Below, piece by piece: positions 52,485 to 60,881 of a stretch of DNA of 64,000 nucleotides. A program made the translations under genes and the position numbers. Source of the DNA: JBHGYD01 sp041920415. GTDB taxonomy: Bacteria; Bacillota; Bacilli; Bacillales; Anoxybacillaceae. The notes below the pieces were generated by a model. It was not told the origin of the DNA. It ran no database searches and was given only the letters and a program-made list of their open reading frames with translations. Numbering within the stretch: position 1 is the first letter of the stretch; every line of letters starts with the position of its first letter. Location: positions 9,148-73,147 of the forward strand of contig JBHGYD010000020.1 of assembly GCA_041920415.1 (NCBI GenBank). The letters are read 5' to 3'.

Positions 52485-53885
52485 TTAGCTAATTTTCTTA
52501 CTTTCTTGAGCGGCCTCTTTGTTTCGCTTATGTAAGCCTTTTCCGTAATAGAACGCGATTAAAATCGCATACCAAACTGGTCCAACAATGAGAGCGATTC
52601 TTGTATCAGGGAAGTACGCCATAAGACCGACGACCCCGATTAAAAAGGCAAGTGCTAAATACGAACTGTATGGGAATAATGGCATTTTGTATTTTAATTG
52701 TTTTTGCTTTTCAACACTTAAGCGTTTGCGGAAGCGGATTTGTGATAATAGGATAACCACCCAAGTCCAAACTGCACCGAATGTAGCGATACTTGTAACC
52801 CATGTAAATACTTTCGCAGGGACGACATAGTTCAAGCAAACGCCAATTAATAAAGCAGCTGCAGAAATTAAAATCGCAAAACCAGGGACGCCGCCTTTTG
52901 TTAAGTGAGCCCATTTTTGTGGCGCTTCACCTTGTTGTGCCAAGTTAAATAACATGCGCCCCGTACTGAAAATACCACTGTTGCAGGAAGACAGAGCAGC
53001 TGTTAAGACGACAAAGTTAATAATTCCCGCAGCGGCAGGAATGCCAATTTTCTCAAAAGTTAATACGAATGGACTGCCTTTTTGTCCAATTTCTGTCCAT
53101 GGATAAATCGACATGATGACGAACAACGCGCCAACATAGAAAATCAAAATGCGCCAGAATACGGAGTCAATCGCGCGGGACAATGATTTTTGCGGATTTT
53201 TTACTTCTCCGGCTGTAACACCGATCATTTCAATACCCAAATAAGCAAACATCACCATTTGTAAAGACATTAACACGCCTTTTATTCCGTGGGCGAAAAA
53301 GCCTCCGTGCTTCCAAAGGTTGCTGATTCCTGTTGCAACGCCCCCGTTACCGAGGCCGAAGATAATCATGCCAAGACCAACAAAAATCATGAATACGATG
53401 GTGACGATTTTAACAAGAGCAAACCAGAACTCTAATTCTCCGTATGCTTTTACCGCAAGGAAGTTAACAATAGTCATGATAATGAGTGCGGCTAATGCCC
53501 AAATCCATTGCGGAGTATCTGGGAACCAATATTGCATATAAATCCCGACCGCCGTAATTTCCGCCATACAAGTAACAACCCATAAAAACCAATAGTTCCA
53601 ACCTGTCAAATAGCCAGCAAGAGAACCTAAATAATCGCGTGCATAGCGGCTGAATGAGCCGGCGACAGGATTTTCAATCGCCATTTCTCCAAGTGCGCGC
53701 ATAATAAAGAACATAACAAGCCCGCCGATGGCATAGGCTAGTAAAATCGCTGGACCTGCTAGTTTAATGGTGGACGCAGAGCCGAGAAATAATCCAACTC
53801 CAATGGCTGCCCCGAGGGACATAAGCGTAATATGTCTTTCCTCTAATCCGCGATGCAGTTCTTTGTCAGGAGTGCTGTTTTGCAT
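52485..53885 (-). CDS. APC-family amino-acid permease (AapA/CycA-like)
   Basis: A proton-coupled amino-acid transporter with 12 membrane helices. It starts at ATG 53885 (MQNSTPDKELHRGLEERHI) after GGGGGAAAGG, giving 466 residues. The signature GLEERHITLMSLGAAIGVGLFLGSAS (part) lies in helix 1 and ALGEMAIENPVAGSFSRYA follows it. FAYLGIEMIGVTAGEVKNP is the helix 6 and loop motif. Closest in style to AapA (D-serine/D-alanine/glycine) or ProY/CycA members; the substrate cannot be fixed from sequence. Confidence 0.9.
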   Translation of the reverse strand: MQNSTPDKELHRGLEERHITLMSLGAAIGVGLFLGSASTIKLAGPAILLAYAIGGLVMFFIMRALGEMAIENPVAGSFSRYARDYLGSLAGYLTGWNYWFLWVVTCMAEITAVGIYMQYWFPDTPQWIWALAALIIMTIVNFLAVKAYGELEFWFALVKIVTIVFMIFVGLGMIIFGLGNGGVATGISNLWKHGGFFAHGIKGVLMSLQMVMFAYLGIEMIGVTAGEVKNPQKSLSRAIDSVFWRILIFYVGALFVIMSIYPWTEIGQKGSPFVLTFEKIGIPAAAGIINFVVLTAALSSCNSGIFSTGRMLFNLAQQGEAPQKWAHLTKGGVPGFAILISAAALLIGVCLNYVVPAKVFTWVTSIATFGAVWTWVVILLSQIRFRKRLSVEKQKQLKYKMPLFPYSSYLALAFLIGVVGLMAYFPDTRIALIVGPVWYAILIAFYYGKGLHKRNKEAAQESKKIS

Positions 53886-54147
53886 ATCCTTTCCCCCAAT
53901 CAAAACTATTTTTAGGAAATAAAATTTTTTAAGGTAAATAAAACGCTTACATTTTTTCGGTTAAACGAATTTTTAATGATTAATTTTAATAATATATAAG
54001 ATGAATATATTTGTAAATTGTTTTAATTGGTAAATATCTAAATTTGATTTATATTATAACAATTATTTATTTTTAGAATAATTAAGATGTTTAATGATGA
54101 GACTTCCTATATATGTTAGAATCGAACTAATAGGAGGTTTTTAAAAT
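53886..54147. other. AT-rich intergenic region
   Basis: Very AT-rich, with promoters expected for the leftward permease. On the right it carries an extended -10 (TGTTAGAAT, 54114-54122) for the short gene at 54148. Confidence 0.4.
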
Positions 54148-54216
54148 ATGAAAATATATAAAAAATCTATTTTTAATCCCATTTGTGGTGATCGTCATGA
54201 AGGAAAAATGGATTAG
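54148..54216 (+). CDS. Possible 22-residue small protein
   Basis: ATG 54148 follows TAGGAGGTTTTTAAAAT, a near-perfect ribosome site, and encodes MKIYKKSIFNPICGDRHEGK then MD. An extended -10 lies upstream (54114-54122) and a strong terminator closely follows (54221-54250). Together they form a compact mono-cistronic unit of about 130 bp. The peptide is basic at its N-terminus and has one Cys; there is no hydrophobic helix. I do not recognise it. A leader or regulatory RNA with a fortuitous ORF remains possible. Confidence 0.5.
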   Translation: MKIYKKSIFNPICGDRHEGKMD

Positions 54217-54220
54217 CACG

Positions 54221-54250
54221 AAAAAAGCAAAGCGTTGTCTTTGCTTTTTT
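54221..54250. terminator. Terminator after the 22-residue ORF
   Basis: AAAAAAGCAAAG pairs with CTTTGCTTTTTT around CGTTGT; it can also serve the leftward CBO0543-family gene. Confidence 0.9.
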
Positions 54251-54260
54251 ATTTTTGTTT

Positions 54261-54713
54261 TTATGTAAATTGGTTTAACCAACGAATAAATTTAAGGTGC
54301 CATATGAGCATTCCATAAAGAAACGGATATACTATGGCGGAATACCATAAATTCCACTTATTATGATGCAAAAAGTGTGCTTTAAGCGCTATCCACTCGT
54401 AAAAGGTAGAGAAGATGGACCAGAAAAGCAAATATAAAATTTTTGCTTTTTTTGAACCGTGATAAGGATACCAGTTGATGATAAGCATAGTAGCAGCAGG
54501 ATATATTCCAAAAACCACTAATAAAGTTTTCCCTTCAATGAAATAAGGTTCAAAAAAGTAATACCAATTATATTTATCTGTTAATCGATCGACAAGTTTT
54601 GAAACAAATAAACCAAATAAAATGGAACAGTAATATTCATGTGGAAGTAATTTCTTTTTCATGAGAAAAGCAGCAAGATTAAAGATGAAAATGGAAATAA
54701 AAAGGACAACCAC
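54261..54713 (-). CDS. CBO0543-family membrane protein
   Basis: A 150-residue protein with four or five membrane helices, starting at GTG 54713 (MVVLFISIFIFNLAAFL) after GGAGGTGAA. The ending FYEWIALKAHFLHHNKWNLWYS followed by a last helix is typical of the small CBO0543 family in Bacilli and Clostridia. Function is unknown. It is a stand-alone gene. Confidence 0.75.
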   Translation of the reverse strand: MVVLFISIFIFNLAAFLMKKKLLPHEYYCSILFGLFVSKLVDRLTDKYNWYYFFEPYFIEGKTLLVVFGIYPAATMLIINWYPYHGSKKAKILYLLFWSIFSTFYEWIALKAHFLHHNKWNLWYSAIVYPFLYGMLIWHLKFIRWLNQFT

Positions 54714-54921
54714 TATTATTCACCTCCAGTTTATTATTACACTGGTGGGTTATATTGATACTTTGAAAAATAAATGAAGTAAAATATGTTCGGGGATAAC
54801 TAGTATAATCAGTTGTCCCAAACAGAGTGCATAATGTAAAATGAAACTCGTTCTGATTGAAATAGACCGATTATTTTCAATGACATATAGTGACTTTTCC
54901 GGAAAGGAGGAGAATAAGGTA

Positions 54922-55635
54922 GTGCTGCAGGAAGAAGCGAAGGTTTACATTCAACGCCTGAAAGAGGAAGGATTGTTAACGGAGGAAAACCGTCCGATTT
55001 GGGAAATGATTGTTCCAGAGCGGCTGAAGCGGATGTATGACGTATTAAACAAACGCACTCGCTATATTACCGTGTTGACGGAGGCGGTCGATGACCCGCA
55101 CAACCAAGCGGCGGTATTGCGCTCGGCGGAAGCGTTTGGGCTTCAAGATGTGTATGTCGTGACGGGACAAGCCCCGTTTCAGCCAAATAAATTTGTGACA
55201 CGTAACGCCGATAAATGGCTGACGATTCATCAAAAGCGTGATATTGCCACTGCCATCAAAGAATTGCAGGCAAATGGTTATCAAGTATTTGCGAGCTATC
55301 TTGGTGAAGGAACGGTTCCATTGCAAGAAATCGATGTGTCGCGACCAACCGCGCTGTTATTTGGAAATGAGCACCGCGGTGTTTCTGAAGAGGCGATTCA
55401 TTTAGCGGATGGGACATTTATCATTCCGATGTACGGTTTTGTGCAAAGTTTTAATATATCGGTCGCCGCTGCTCTTACGTTGTATGATGTAACAGAGAGA
55501 GCGCGAAAGCAAGCAGGTGAACGGTATTACTTAACGTTTGAGGAGAAAAAAGAACTTTATGAAAAATGGATGTGGCAAACGCTCCAGCCGCGCATTCGAA
55601 AAATGATGGAAGCTCGTCTTGGAAGCTTGTCTTGA
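54922..55635 (+). CDS. TrmH-family (SpoU) RNA 2'-O-methyltransferase
   Basis: A SPOUT methyltransferase that adds a 2'-O-methyl to a tRNA or rRNA nucleotide. ATG 54841 opens the frame, but GTG 54922 has AAAGGAGG 11 nt before it and fits the family better (237 residues). Motifs are DPHNQAAVLRSAEAFGLQDVYVV (motif 1, in part) and LLFGNEHRGVSEEA (motif 2). The C-terminal MYGFVQSFNISVAAALTLYDV is motif 3. The closest type is TrmH (tRNA Gm18), as suggested by the long C-terminal extension, but the exact target is not certain. Confidence 0.9.
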   Translation: MLQEEAKVYIQRLKEEGLLTEENRPIWEMIVPERLKRMYDVLNKRTRYITVLTEAVDDPHNQAAVLRSAEAFGLQDVYVVTGQAPFQPNKFVTRNADKWLTIHQKRDIATAIKELQANGYQVFASYLGEGTVPLQEIDVSRPTALLFGNEHRGVSEEAIHLADGTFIIPMYGFVQSFNISVAAALTLYDVTERARKQAGERYYLTFEEKKELYEKWMWQTLQPRIRKMMEARLGSLS

Positions 55636-55670
55636 CCTTCTCATGATGAAAGGAGAAGGTCAATTTTTTT
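55632..55670 (+). terminator. Terminator after the TrmH-family gene
   Basis: TTGACCTTCTC pairs with GAGAAGGTCAA followed by seven T. Confidence 0.9.
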
Positions 55671-55719
55671 ATTGGAGTTACTTCTTGGTATCGTTTCATG
55701 TTTTAGGAATACAAATGAA

Positions 55720-55745
55720 CATTTCGTGAACAAATTGTGACAAAT
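55720..55745. promoter_or_regulatory. Tandem GTGA-type repeats upstream of qoxA
   Basis: TTTCGTGAACAAAT and ATTGTGACAAAT stand in direct repeat with about 11 bp between repeats, one helical turn. ResD sites of Bacillus look like TTTGTGAAT, so these might bind ResD. This is speculative. Confidence 0.3.
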
Positions 55746-55890
55746 ATTTTTCGGATTTATGAACTTTTTCTCAAGTCTATTTTAATATTATTTTCACTTT
55801 TGATATGTTGTTAAAGTATAAGTTTATAAATAAGTGAGTAATGATTGTATTTTACTCGATATACACGAGCATGAAGGAGGAAGCGCACCG

Positions 55891-56778
55891 ATGGAGCAAG
55901 TGAAAAATAAGGTGTGGAAATGGTTTTCATTGCTTCCATTATCGTTATTGTTCTTTTTAAGCGGATGCAGCGAAAACATGGTTGTGTTACACCCACAAGG
56001 TCCTGTGGCCAAAAGTGAGTATAAGTTAATTGTTTGGTCGGTTGGTTTTATGGCCTTCATTATTATTGTTGTTTTTGCATTATTTGCGGTGATTCTCATT
56101 CGTTATCGTGAAAAACCAGAAAACGCTAACTACGAGCCGCCTGAAGAAGAAGGGAGTACGCTGTTAGAAATCATTTGGACGGCGATTCCGATTTTAATTG
56201 TGACGGCGCTGGCGATTCCAACGGTAAAAACAACGTTTGCGCTTGAAAAGCCAATTCGAAAGGACGTAAAGCCGCTAACAATTCATGTGACGGCCGCGAA
56301 CTGGAAATGGATTTTTAGTTATCCGGAACAACATATTGAAACAGTGAACTATGTCAATATTCCAGCAGGTGTTCCAGTAGAATTTAAGCTGACATCAGCG
56401 GGTCCAATGAACTCATTTTGGGTACCAGAGCTAGGTGGACAAAAGTATGCGATGGATAGTATGGAAACAACATTGACTCTTCAAGCCGATCACCCTGGTT
56501 CGTATATGGGACGGAGTGCGAACTTCTCTGGTAAAGACTTTACGCATATGGAATTTGAGGTCGTTGCGCAAACAAAAGATGACTTTGAAAAATGGGTAAA
56601 AGACGTGCAACGGACGGCACCAAAGTTAAATAAGGAAAAATATGCGAAGATTCTAAAGCCTGGACTTGTTGGTCGCATGACGTTTTCCAATACCCATCTT
56701 GAATGGATTGATCATTCAAAACAAAATAGTCATGATCATACGAGTATGAGCCTTGAAGACGTATGCGAAACAAAATAG
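55891..56778 (+). CDS. qoxA: Cytochrome aa3 quinol oxidase subunit II
   Basis: QoxA is the lipoprotein subunit of the terminal quinol oxidase. It starts at ATG 55891 (MEQVKNKVWKWFSLLPLSL) after GAAGGAGG; the frame continues upstream without homology. The signal peptide has lipobox FLSGC (Cys about 27), two membrane helices follow (about 48-72 and 90-110) and a cupredoxin domain carries SFWVPELGGQKYAMDSM. The CxxxC pair of a CuA site is absent, as expected for a quinol rather than a cytochrome c oxidase. First gene of qoxABCD. Confidence 0.95.
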   Translation: MEQVKNKVWKWFSLLPLSLLFFLSGCSENMVVLHPQGPVAKSEYKLIVWSVGFMAFIIIVVFALFAVILIRYREKPENANYEPPEEEGSTLLEIIWTAIPILIVTALAIPTVKTTFALEKPIRKDVKPLTIHVTAANWKWIFSYPEQHIETVNYVNIPAGVPVEFKLTSAGPMNSFWVPELGGQKYAMDSMETTLTLQADHPGSYMGRSANFSGKDFTHMEFEVVAQTKDDFEKWVKDVQRTAPKLNKEKYAKILKPGLVGRMTFSNTHLEWIDHSKQNSHDHTSMSLEDVCETK

Positions 56779-56887
56779 TCATATGAACCATGAAGAAGAG
56801 GAGCATTGTGGTCACGGGTATTCATGGTTTTCAGTCGATCGCTACCGTTACCCGTTATAAGCAGCGTGTGGAAGGAGGAATGTGTGC

Positions 56888-58834
56888 ATGAAGTGGAACG
56901 AATTTTTCGTAACAGGCGAGCCACTTATTTATGCTGCTGATGTTTCAATTGTATTAACAATTATTGGAATTGTTTTCGTGCTTACGTATTTTAAAAAATG
57001 GAAATGGCTTTGGGATGAATGGTTAACGACTGTCGATCATAAAAAAATCGGCGTAATGTATATCATTTGTGCGGTATTGATGTTATTCCGCGGCGGTGTC
57101 GATGCGTTATTGATACGCGCGCAACTAACATTGCCAAATATGAAATTTCTCAATGCTGAGCATTATAACGAAATTTTCACAACCCATGGTACGATCATGA
57201 TTATATTCATGGCGATGCCGTTTGTTATTGGACTTATGAATATTGTCGTACCATTGCAAATTGGTGCGCGCGATGTTGCGTATCCGTATTTAAACGCGTT
57301 AAGTTTCTGGCTATTTTTTGTTGGTGCGATGTTGTTCAATCTTGCTTTCGTTATTGGCGGTTCTCCGGATGCCGGATGGACATCTTACTTCCCACTTGCT
57401 AGCAAAGAGTTTAGCCCGGGGGTAGGGAACAACTATTACGCGGTTGCTTTGCAAATTTCCGGTATTGGTACATTAATGACAGGGATTAACTTCTTAGTCA
57501 CGATTTTAAAAATGCGCGCACCAGGAATGACGTTAATGCGCATGCCAATGTTTACATGGACGATTTTAATTACATGTGTCATTATCATTTTTGCGTTCCC
57601 AGTGTTTACGGTTGCATTGGCACTTATGACATTTGACCGTTTATTTGATACACAATTCTTTACAATGGCAAATGGCGGTATGTCAATGCTTTGGGCGAAC
57701 TTGTTCTGGATTTGGGGTCACCCTGAAGTATATATCGTCGTTTTACCAGCATTCGGAATTTTCTCTGAAGTTGTTAGTACGTTTGCTGGCAAGCGTCTGT
57801 TTGGTTATAAAGCAATGGTATATTCAATTGTAGGGATTGCCTTTTTAAGCTTTCTTGTATGGGTACACCATTTCTTTACGATGGGCGCCGGTGCTGATGT
57901 GAACTCGTTCTTCTCGATTACAACGATGGCGATTGCGATTCCGACAGGCGTGAAAATTTTTAACTGGCTATTTACGCTTCGAAGAGGAAAAATTCGCTTT
58001 ACAACCGCGATGCTTTGGTCATTGGCGTTTATTCCAAACTTCGTCATCGGCGGTGTAACAGGGGTTATGCTAGCGATGGCGGCGGCGGACTATCAGTACC
58101 ATAACAGCTATTTCTTAATCGCGCACTTCCACTATGTATTAATTGCTGGTACGGTATTCGCTTGTTTTGCCGGACTTCATTACTGGTATCCGAAAATGTT
58201 CGGTCATATTTTAAACGAGCGTTTAGGAAAATGGACGTTCTGGTTGTTTATGATTGGCTTTAACATCTGCTTCTTCCCAATGTATTTCTTAGGATTAATG
58301 GGAATGACGCGACGCATGTACACATATTCTGCCGGCCTTGGTTGGACTCCGCTTAACGTTGTCGCGTCAGTGGGTGCTGCTTTAATGGGCATTGGCTTTA
58401 TTGTGTTATGCTATAACATTTATTACAGCGCACGTTACGGTGAGCGCGACATGACAGGTGACCCATGGAATGGTCGTACGCTTGAATGGGCGACATCTTC
58501 CCCACCTGCACACTATAACTTTGCGATTATTCCAGAAGTCACTGATTTAGATGCTTATTGGGTCATGAAAAAAACAGGAAAAGGTTTAGAAATCGACGAA
58601 GAGAAATTGAAACCGATTCATATGCCAAGCAATTCTGGTCGTCCGTTCTTAATTTCGATTGCCTTTTTCTTTGCGGGATTCGGTCTTGTGTTTGAATGGT
58701 ATAAACTGGCGATTGTTGCGACGATCTTTATTGTACTCGGTTTAGTACTTCGCTCCTTCGATTACGATGACGGTTATTACATCAGTGTCGATGAGATTAA
58801 ACGCACGGAGCGTCTTTCAAGGAAGGGGGCGTAA
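56888..58834 (+). CDS. qoxB: Cytochrome aa3 quinol oxidase subunit I
   Basis: QoxB holds heme a, heme a3 and CuB and pumps protons while reducing oxygen. ATG 56888 (MKWNEFFVTGEPLIYAADV) is 9 nt after GGAGG; the in-frame GTG at 56882 is too close. The 648-residue chain has about 14 helices. TTHGTIMIIFMAMPF contains a heme a His. WGHPEVYIVVLP (about 278) carries the CuB His and the cross-linked Tyr, HHFFTMGA (about 325) the other CuB His pair, and HFHYVLIAG the heme a3 and heme a His. Confidence 0.98.
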   Translation: MKWNEFFVTGEPLIYAADVSIVLTIIGIVFVLTYFKKWKWLWDEWLTTVDHKKIGVMYIICAVLMLFRGGVDALLIRAQLTLPNMKFLNAEHYNEIFTTHGTIMIIFMAMPFVIGLMNIVVPLQIGARDVAYPYLNALSFWLFFVGAMLFNLAFVIGGSPDAGWTSYFPLASKEFSPGVGNNYYAVALQISGIGTLMTGINFLVTILKMRAPGMTLMRMPMFTWTILITCVIIIFAFPVFTVALALMTFDRLFDTQFFTMANGGMSMLWANLFWIWGHPEVYIVVLPAFGIFSEVVSTFAGKRLFGYKAMVYSIVGIAFLSFLVWVHHFFTMGAGADVNSFFSITTMAIAIPTGVKIFNWLFTLRRGKIRFTTAMLWSLAFIPNFVIGGVTGVMLAMAAADYQYHNSYFLIAHFHYVLIAGTVFACFAGLHYWYPKMFGHILNERLGKWTFWLFMIGFNICFFPMYFLGLMGMTRRMYTYSAGLGWTPLNVVASVGAALMGIGFIVLCYNIYYSARYGERDMTGDPWNGRTLEWATSSPPAHYNFAIIPEVTDLDAYWVMKKTGKGLEIDEEKLKPIHMPSNSGRPFLISIAFFFAGFGLVFEWYKLAIVATIFIVLGLVLRSFDYDDGYYISVDEIKRTERLSRKGA

Positions 58835-58836
58835 AT

Positions 58837-59451
58837 ATGGCGGAATTAGCTCATCAGTATGATGAAAATACTCCATTAGAATATCGAACAGAGGAAAGCC
58901 GCCTGAATATTTTAGGTTTTTGGATTTTCTTAGGTGCAGAAGTGGCGTTGTTCGCCACTCTGTTTGCCACTTATCTTGTATTATTCCAACGCACAGGCCA
59001 CGGCCCAACAGCTGCGGAGTTGTTTAAAGTAAAAGAAGTAATGATTGAAACGCTTCTTCTGTTAACGAGTAGCTTTACGTGTGGGCTTGCCATTTATGAA
59101 ATGCGCCGCGGTCGTTTAAAAGGATTGTTGGCGTGGTTGATTATCACTCTTCTTTTAGGAGCAGGGTTTATCACGTTTGAAATTAGAGAGTTTATTGATT
59201 ACGTTCATGAAGGCGCGACGATTCAGACGAGCGCATTTCTTTCGAGCTTCTTTGTGCTTGTCGGTACGCACGGGGCGCACGTTAGCCTTGGGATTGGTTG
59301 GATGATTTTAATTATGATCCAGCTTCTACAGCGCGGTCTTATTCCGAGAACAGCGCGAAAAGTGTTCATTATTAGCTTATATTGGCACTTCCTTGACGTC
59401 GTGTGGATTTTCATCTTTACGCTAGTTTATTTAACAGGGATGGTGATGTAA
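58837..59451 (+). CDS. qoxC: Cytochrome aa3 quinol oxidase subunit III
   Basis: A five-helix subunit III, 204 residues, start MAELAHQYDENTPLEY at ATG 58837, 2 nt after the qoxB stop. Motifs LNILGFWIFLGAEVALFATLFATY and GTHGAHVSLGIGWM, with the carboxylate-bearing helix, are typical. It stabilises proton pumping. Part of qoxABCD. Confidence 0.97.
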   Translation: MAELAHQYDENTPLEYRTEESRLNILGFWIFLGAEVALFATLFATYLVLFQRTGHGPTAAELFKVKEVMIETLLLLTSSFTCGLAIYEMRRGRLKGLLAWLIITLLLGAGFITFEIREFIDYVHEGATIQTSAFLSSFFVLVGTHGAHVSLGIGWMILIMIQLLQRGLIPRTARKVFIISLYWHFLDVVWIFIFTLVYLTGMVM

Positions 59452-59452
59452 C

Positions 59453-59746
59453 ATGGCAAATCACCATGAAACATTTCCTTGGAAACATATTATCGGATTT
59501 GTTTTATCGCTCGTTTTAACGTTCGCAGCATTATGGGTCGTTTTATCATCGGGATTAGCGACGAAATTGATCATTAGTATTATTGTGATACTCGCGTTGT
59601 TGCAAGCGGGTTTGCAGCTATTTCTATTCATGCATCTCACAGAAAGCGACAGCGGGAAAATTCAAACGATTAACATGGCATATGCCTTTTTTATCGCTGT
59701 TGTCGTTGTTGTTGGTTCGATTTGGGTAATGTGGTTTGTGGTGTAA
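59453..59746 (+). CDS. qoxD: Cytochrome aa3 quinol oxidase subunit IV
   Basis: A small three-helix subunit of 97 residues (MANHHETFPWKHIIGFVLSL), starting one nucleotide after the qoxC stop. Its helix pairs LQLFLFMHLTES and a final GSIWVMWFVV are family features. Required for stable enzyme in Bacillus. Closes the operon. Confidence 0.95.
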   Translation: MANHHETFPWKHIIGFVLSLVLTFAALWVVLSSGLATKLIISIIVILALLQAGLQLFLFMHLTESDSGKIQTINMAYAFFIAVVVVVGSIWVMWFVV

Positions 59747-59758
59747 GAATGATTGTAG

Positions 59759-59798
59759 AAAGAGGCTGACTTCCGTTTCGGTTGTCAGCCTCTATTTT
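59759..59798. terminator. Terminator after qoxD
   Basis: AAGAGGCTGAC pairs with GTCAGCCTCT and is followed by ATTTTG. It lies between the convergent qoxD and EAL genes. Confidence 0.85.
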
Positions 59799-59963
59799 GA
59801 TTTACACGTGTATGGATTATTATTAGTGCTACAATAGATCATTGCTTGTTAACAGTATATACTCTTGTTGTTATCTTTTTATTGTGTTTGAGTGCATTGT
59901 AAAACATCTTAGATTATCCCTCAATTATGAATATAAAAGGGTTAAAAGACTCAATATTCTTGA

Positions 59964-60701
59964 TCAATCTAATCTATACAACGGTTGTGGTTTTGCCAAA
60001 TAATACCCTTGTCCATAAGGAATCCCTAAGTCTTTGGCACATTGCATATCTTCCTCGGTTTCAATTCCTTCCAATATAATTTTTATATCTTCCCTAAAAA
60101 AATGTACGATATATGACAACACTTTTTGTTTTTTAGAATTTTTCGCTAAATTTTTCGCAAAATATCGGTCAAGTTTAATAACGTGAGGGTCTATCTCTAT
60201 TAATAATTGAAGTGAGTGTTCCCCTTTCCCTAAATCATCTAAAGCAATCAAAAAACCTTTTTCCTTTAATACACATATATTTTTTAGTATTTCATCTAAG
60301 TTATTTATTCTCTCTGATTCGTTGATTTCTAATATAATTTGTTGATTAGAAAGCGAGACATTTTTGACTATTTGCTCTAACACTTGAGGAAAAAATGGTA
60401 TCGCAATTGTAGAAGGATATACATTCACTGATAAGAACAAATCATACGGGTTAATGGTTTTATAATATACAGCAAAGTCTTTTACTGAATTGGTAATAGA
60501 GGCAATATCGAGATTATATATACACCCTTGTTTATTGGCATAGGCGAAAAGCAATTCAGGACTTTTTACAAATTGACAACGAAGTAAACTTTCATAGCCG
60601 ACAATTTCTTTATTAGATAAACGATATATTGGTTGAAATACATTCGTAAATAAATTGTTGGTAATGATTTCTTTAATAGTCATCTTAGTATTTGTTTCCA
60701 T
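59964..60701 (-). CDS. EAL-domain c-di-GMP phosphodiesterase
   Basis: A stand-alone EAL domain of 245 residues, starting at ATG 60701 (METNTKMTIKEIITNN) after AGAGGG. All expected active-site positions are present: the EAL Glu (reading GYESLLR), Asn in LSVNV, Glu in EINES, the ALDDLGKGEHS Asp pair, Lys in IKLDR, Glu in EGIET and Gln in GQGYYLAKP. So it is likely active, cleaving c-di-GMP to pGpG. It is the third gene after the tandem riboswitches and could lower the signal that regulates its own operon. Confidence 0.93.
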   Translation of the reverse strand: METNTKMTIKEIITNNLFTNVFQPIYRLSNKEIVGYESLLRCQFVKSPELLFAYANKQGCIYNLDIASITNSVKDFAVYYKTINPYDLFLSVNVYPSTIAIPFFPQVLEQIVKNVSLSNQQIILEINESERINNLDEILKNICVLKEKGFLIALDDLGKGEHSLQLLIEIDPHVIKLDRYFAKNLAKNSKKQKVLSYIVHFFREDIKIILEGIETEEDMQCAKDLGIPYGQGYYLAKPQPLYRLD

Positions 60702-60762
60702 GGTTACCCTCTGTTTTTTATTAAATTTTTATTGATTTCAAATGTTTTTGTTTTATAAAGGG

Positions 60763-60793
60763 GCTGTCCCAAAAGTAAAGGACCAGCCCTCTT
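60763..60793 (-). terminator. Hairpin between mcp and the EAL gene
   Basis: GGGCTGGTCC pairs with GGACAGCCC on the reverse strand and is followed by CTTTATAAAA. It may reduce, not abolish, transcription into the EAL gene. Confidence 0.65.
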
Positions 60794-60881
60794 AAATACA
60801 ATATATATTGTTCATACAACAGAAATACCTTTATTATTGTGATTGTTTGAGAGAGACAGACTCTTATGAATCAACCTCTTT

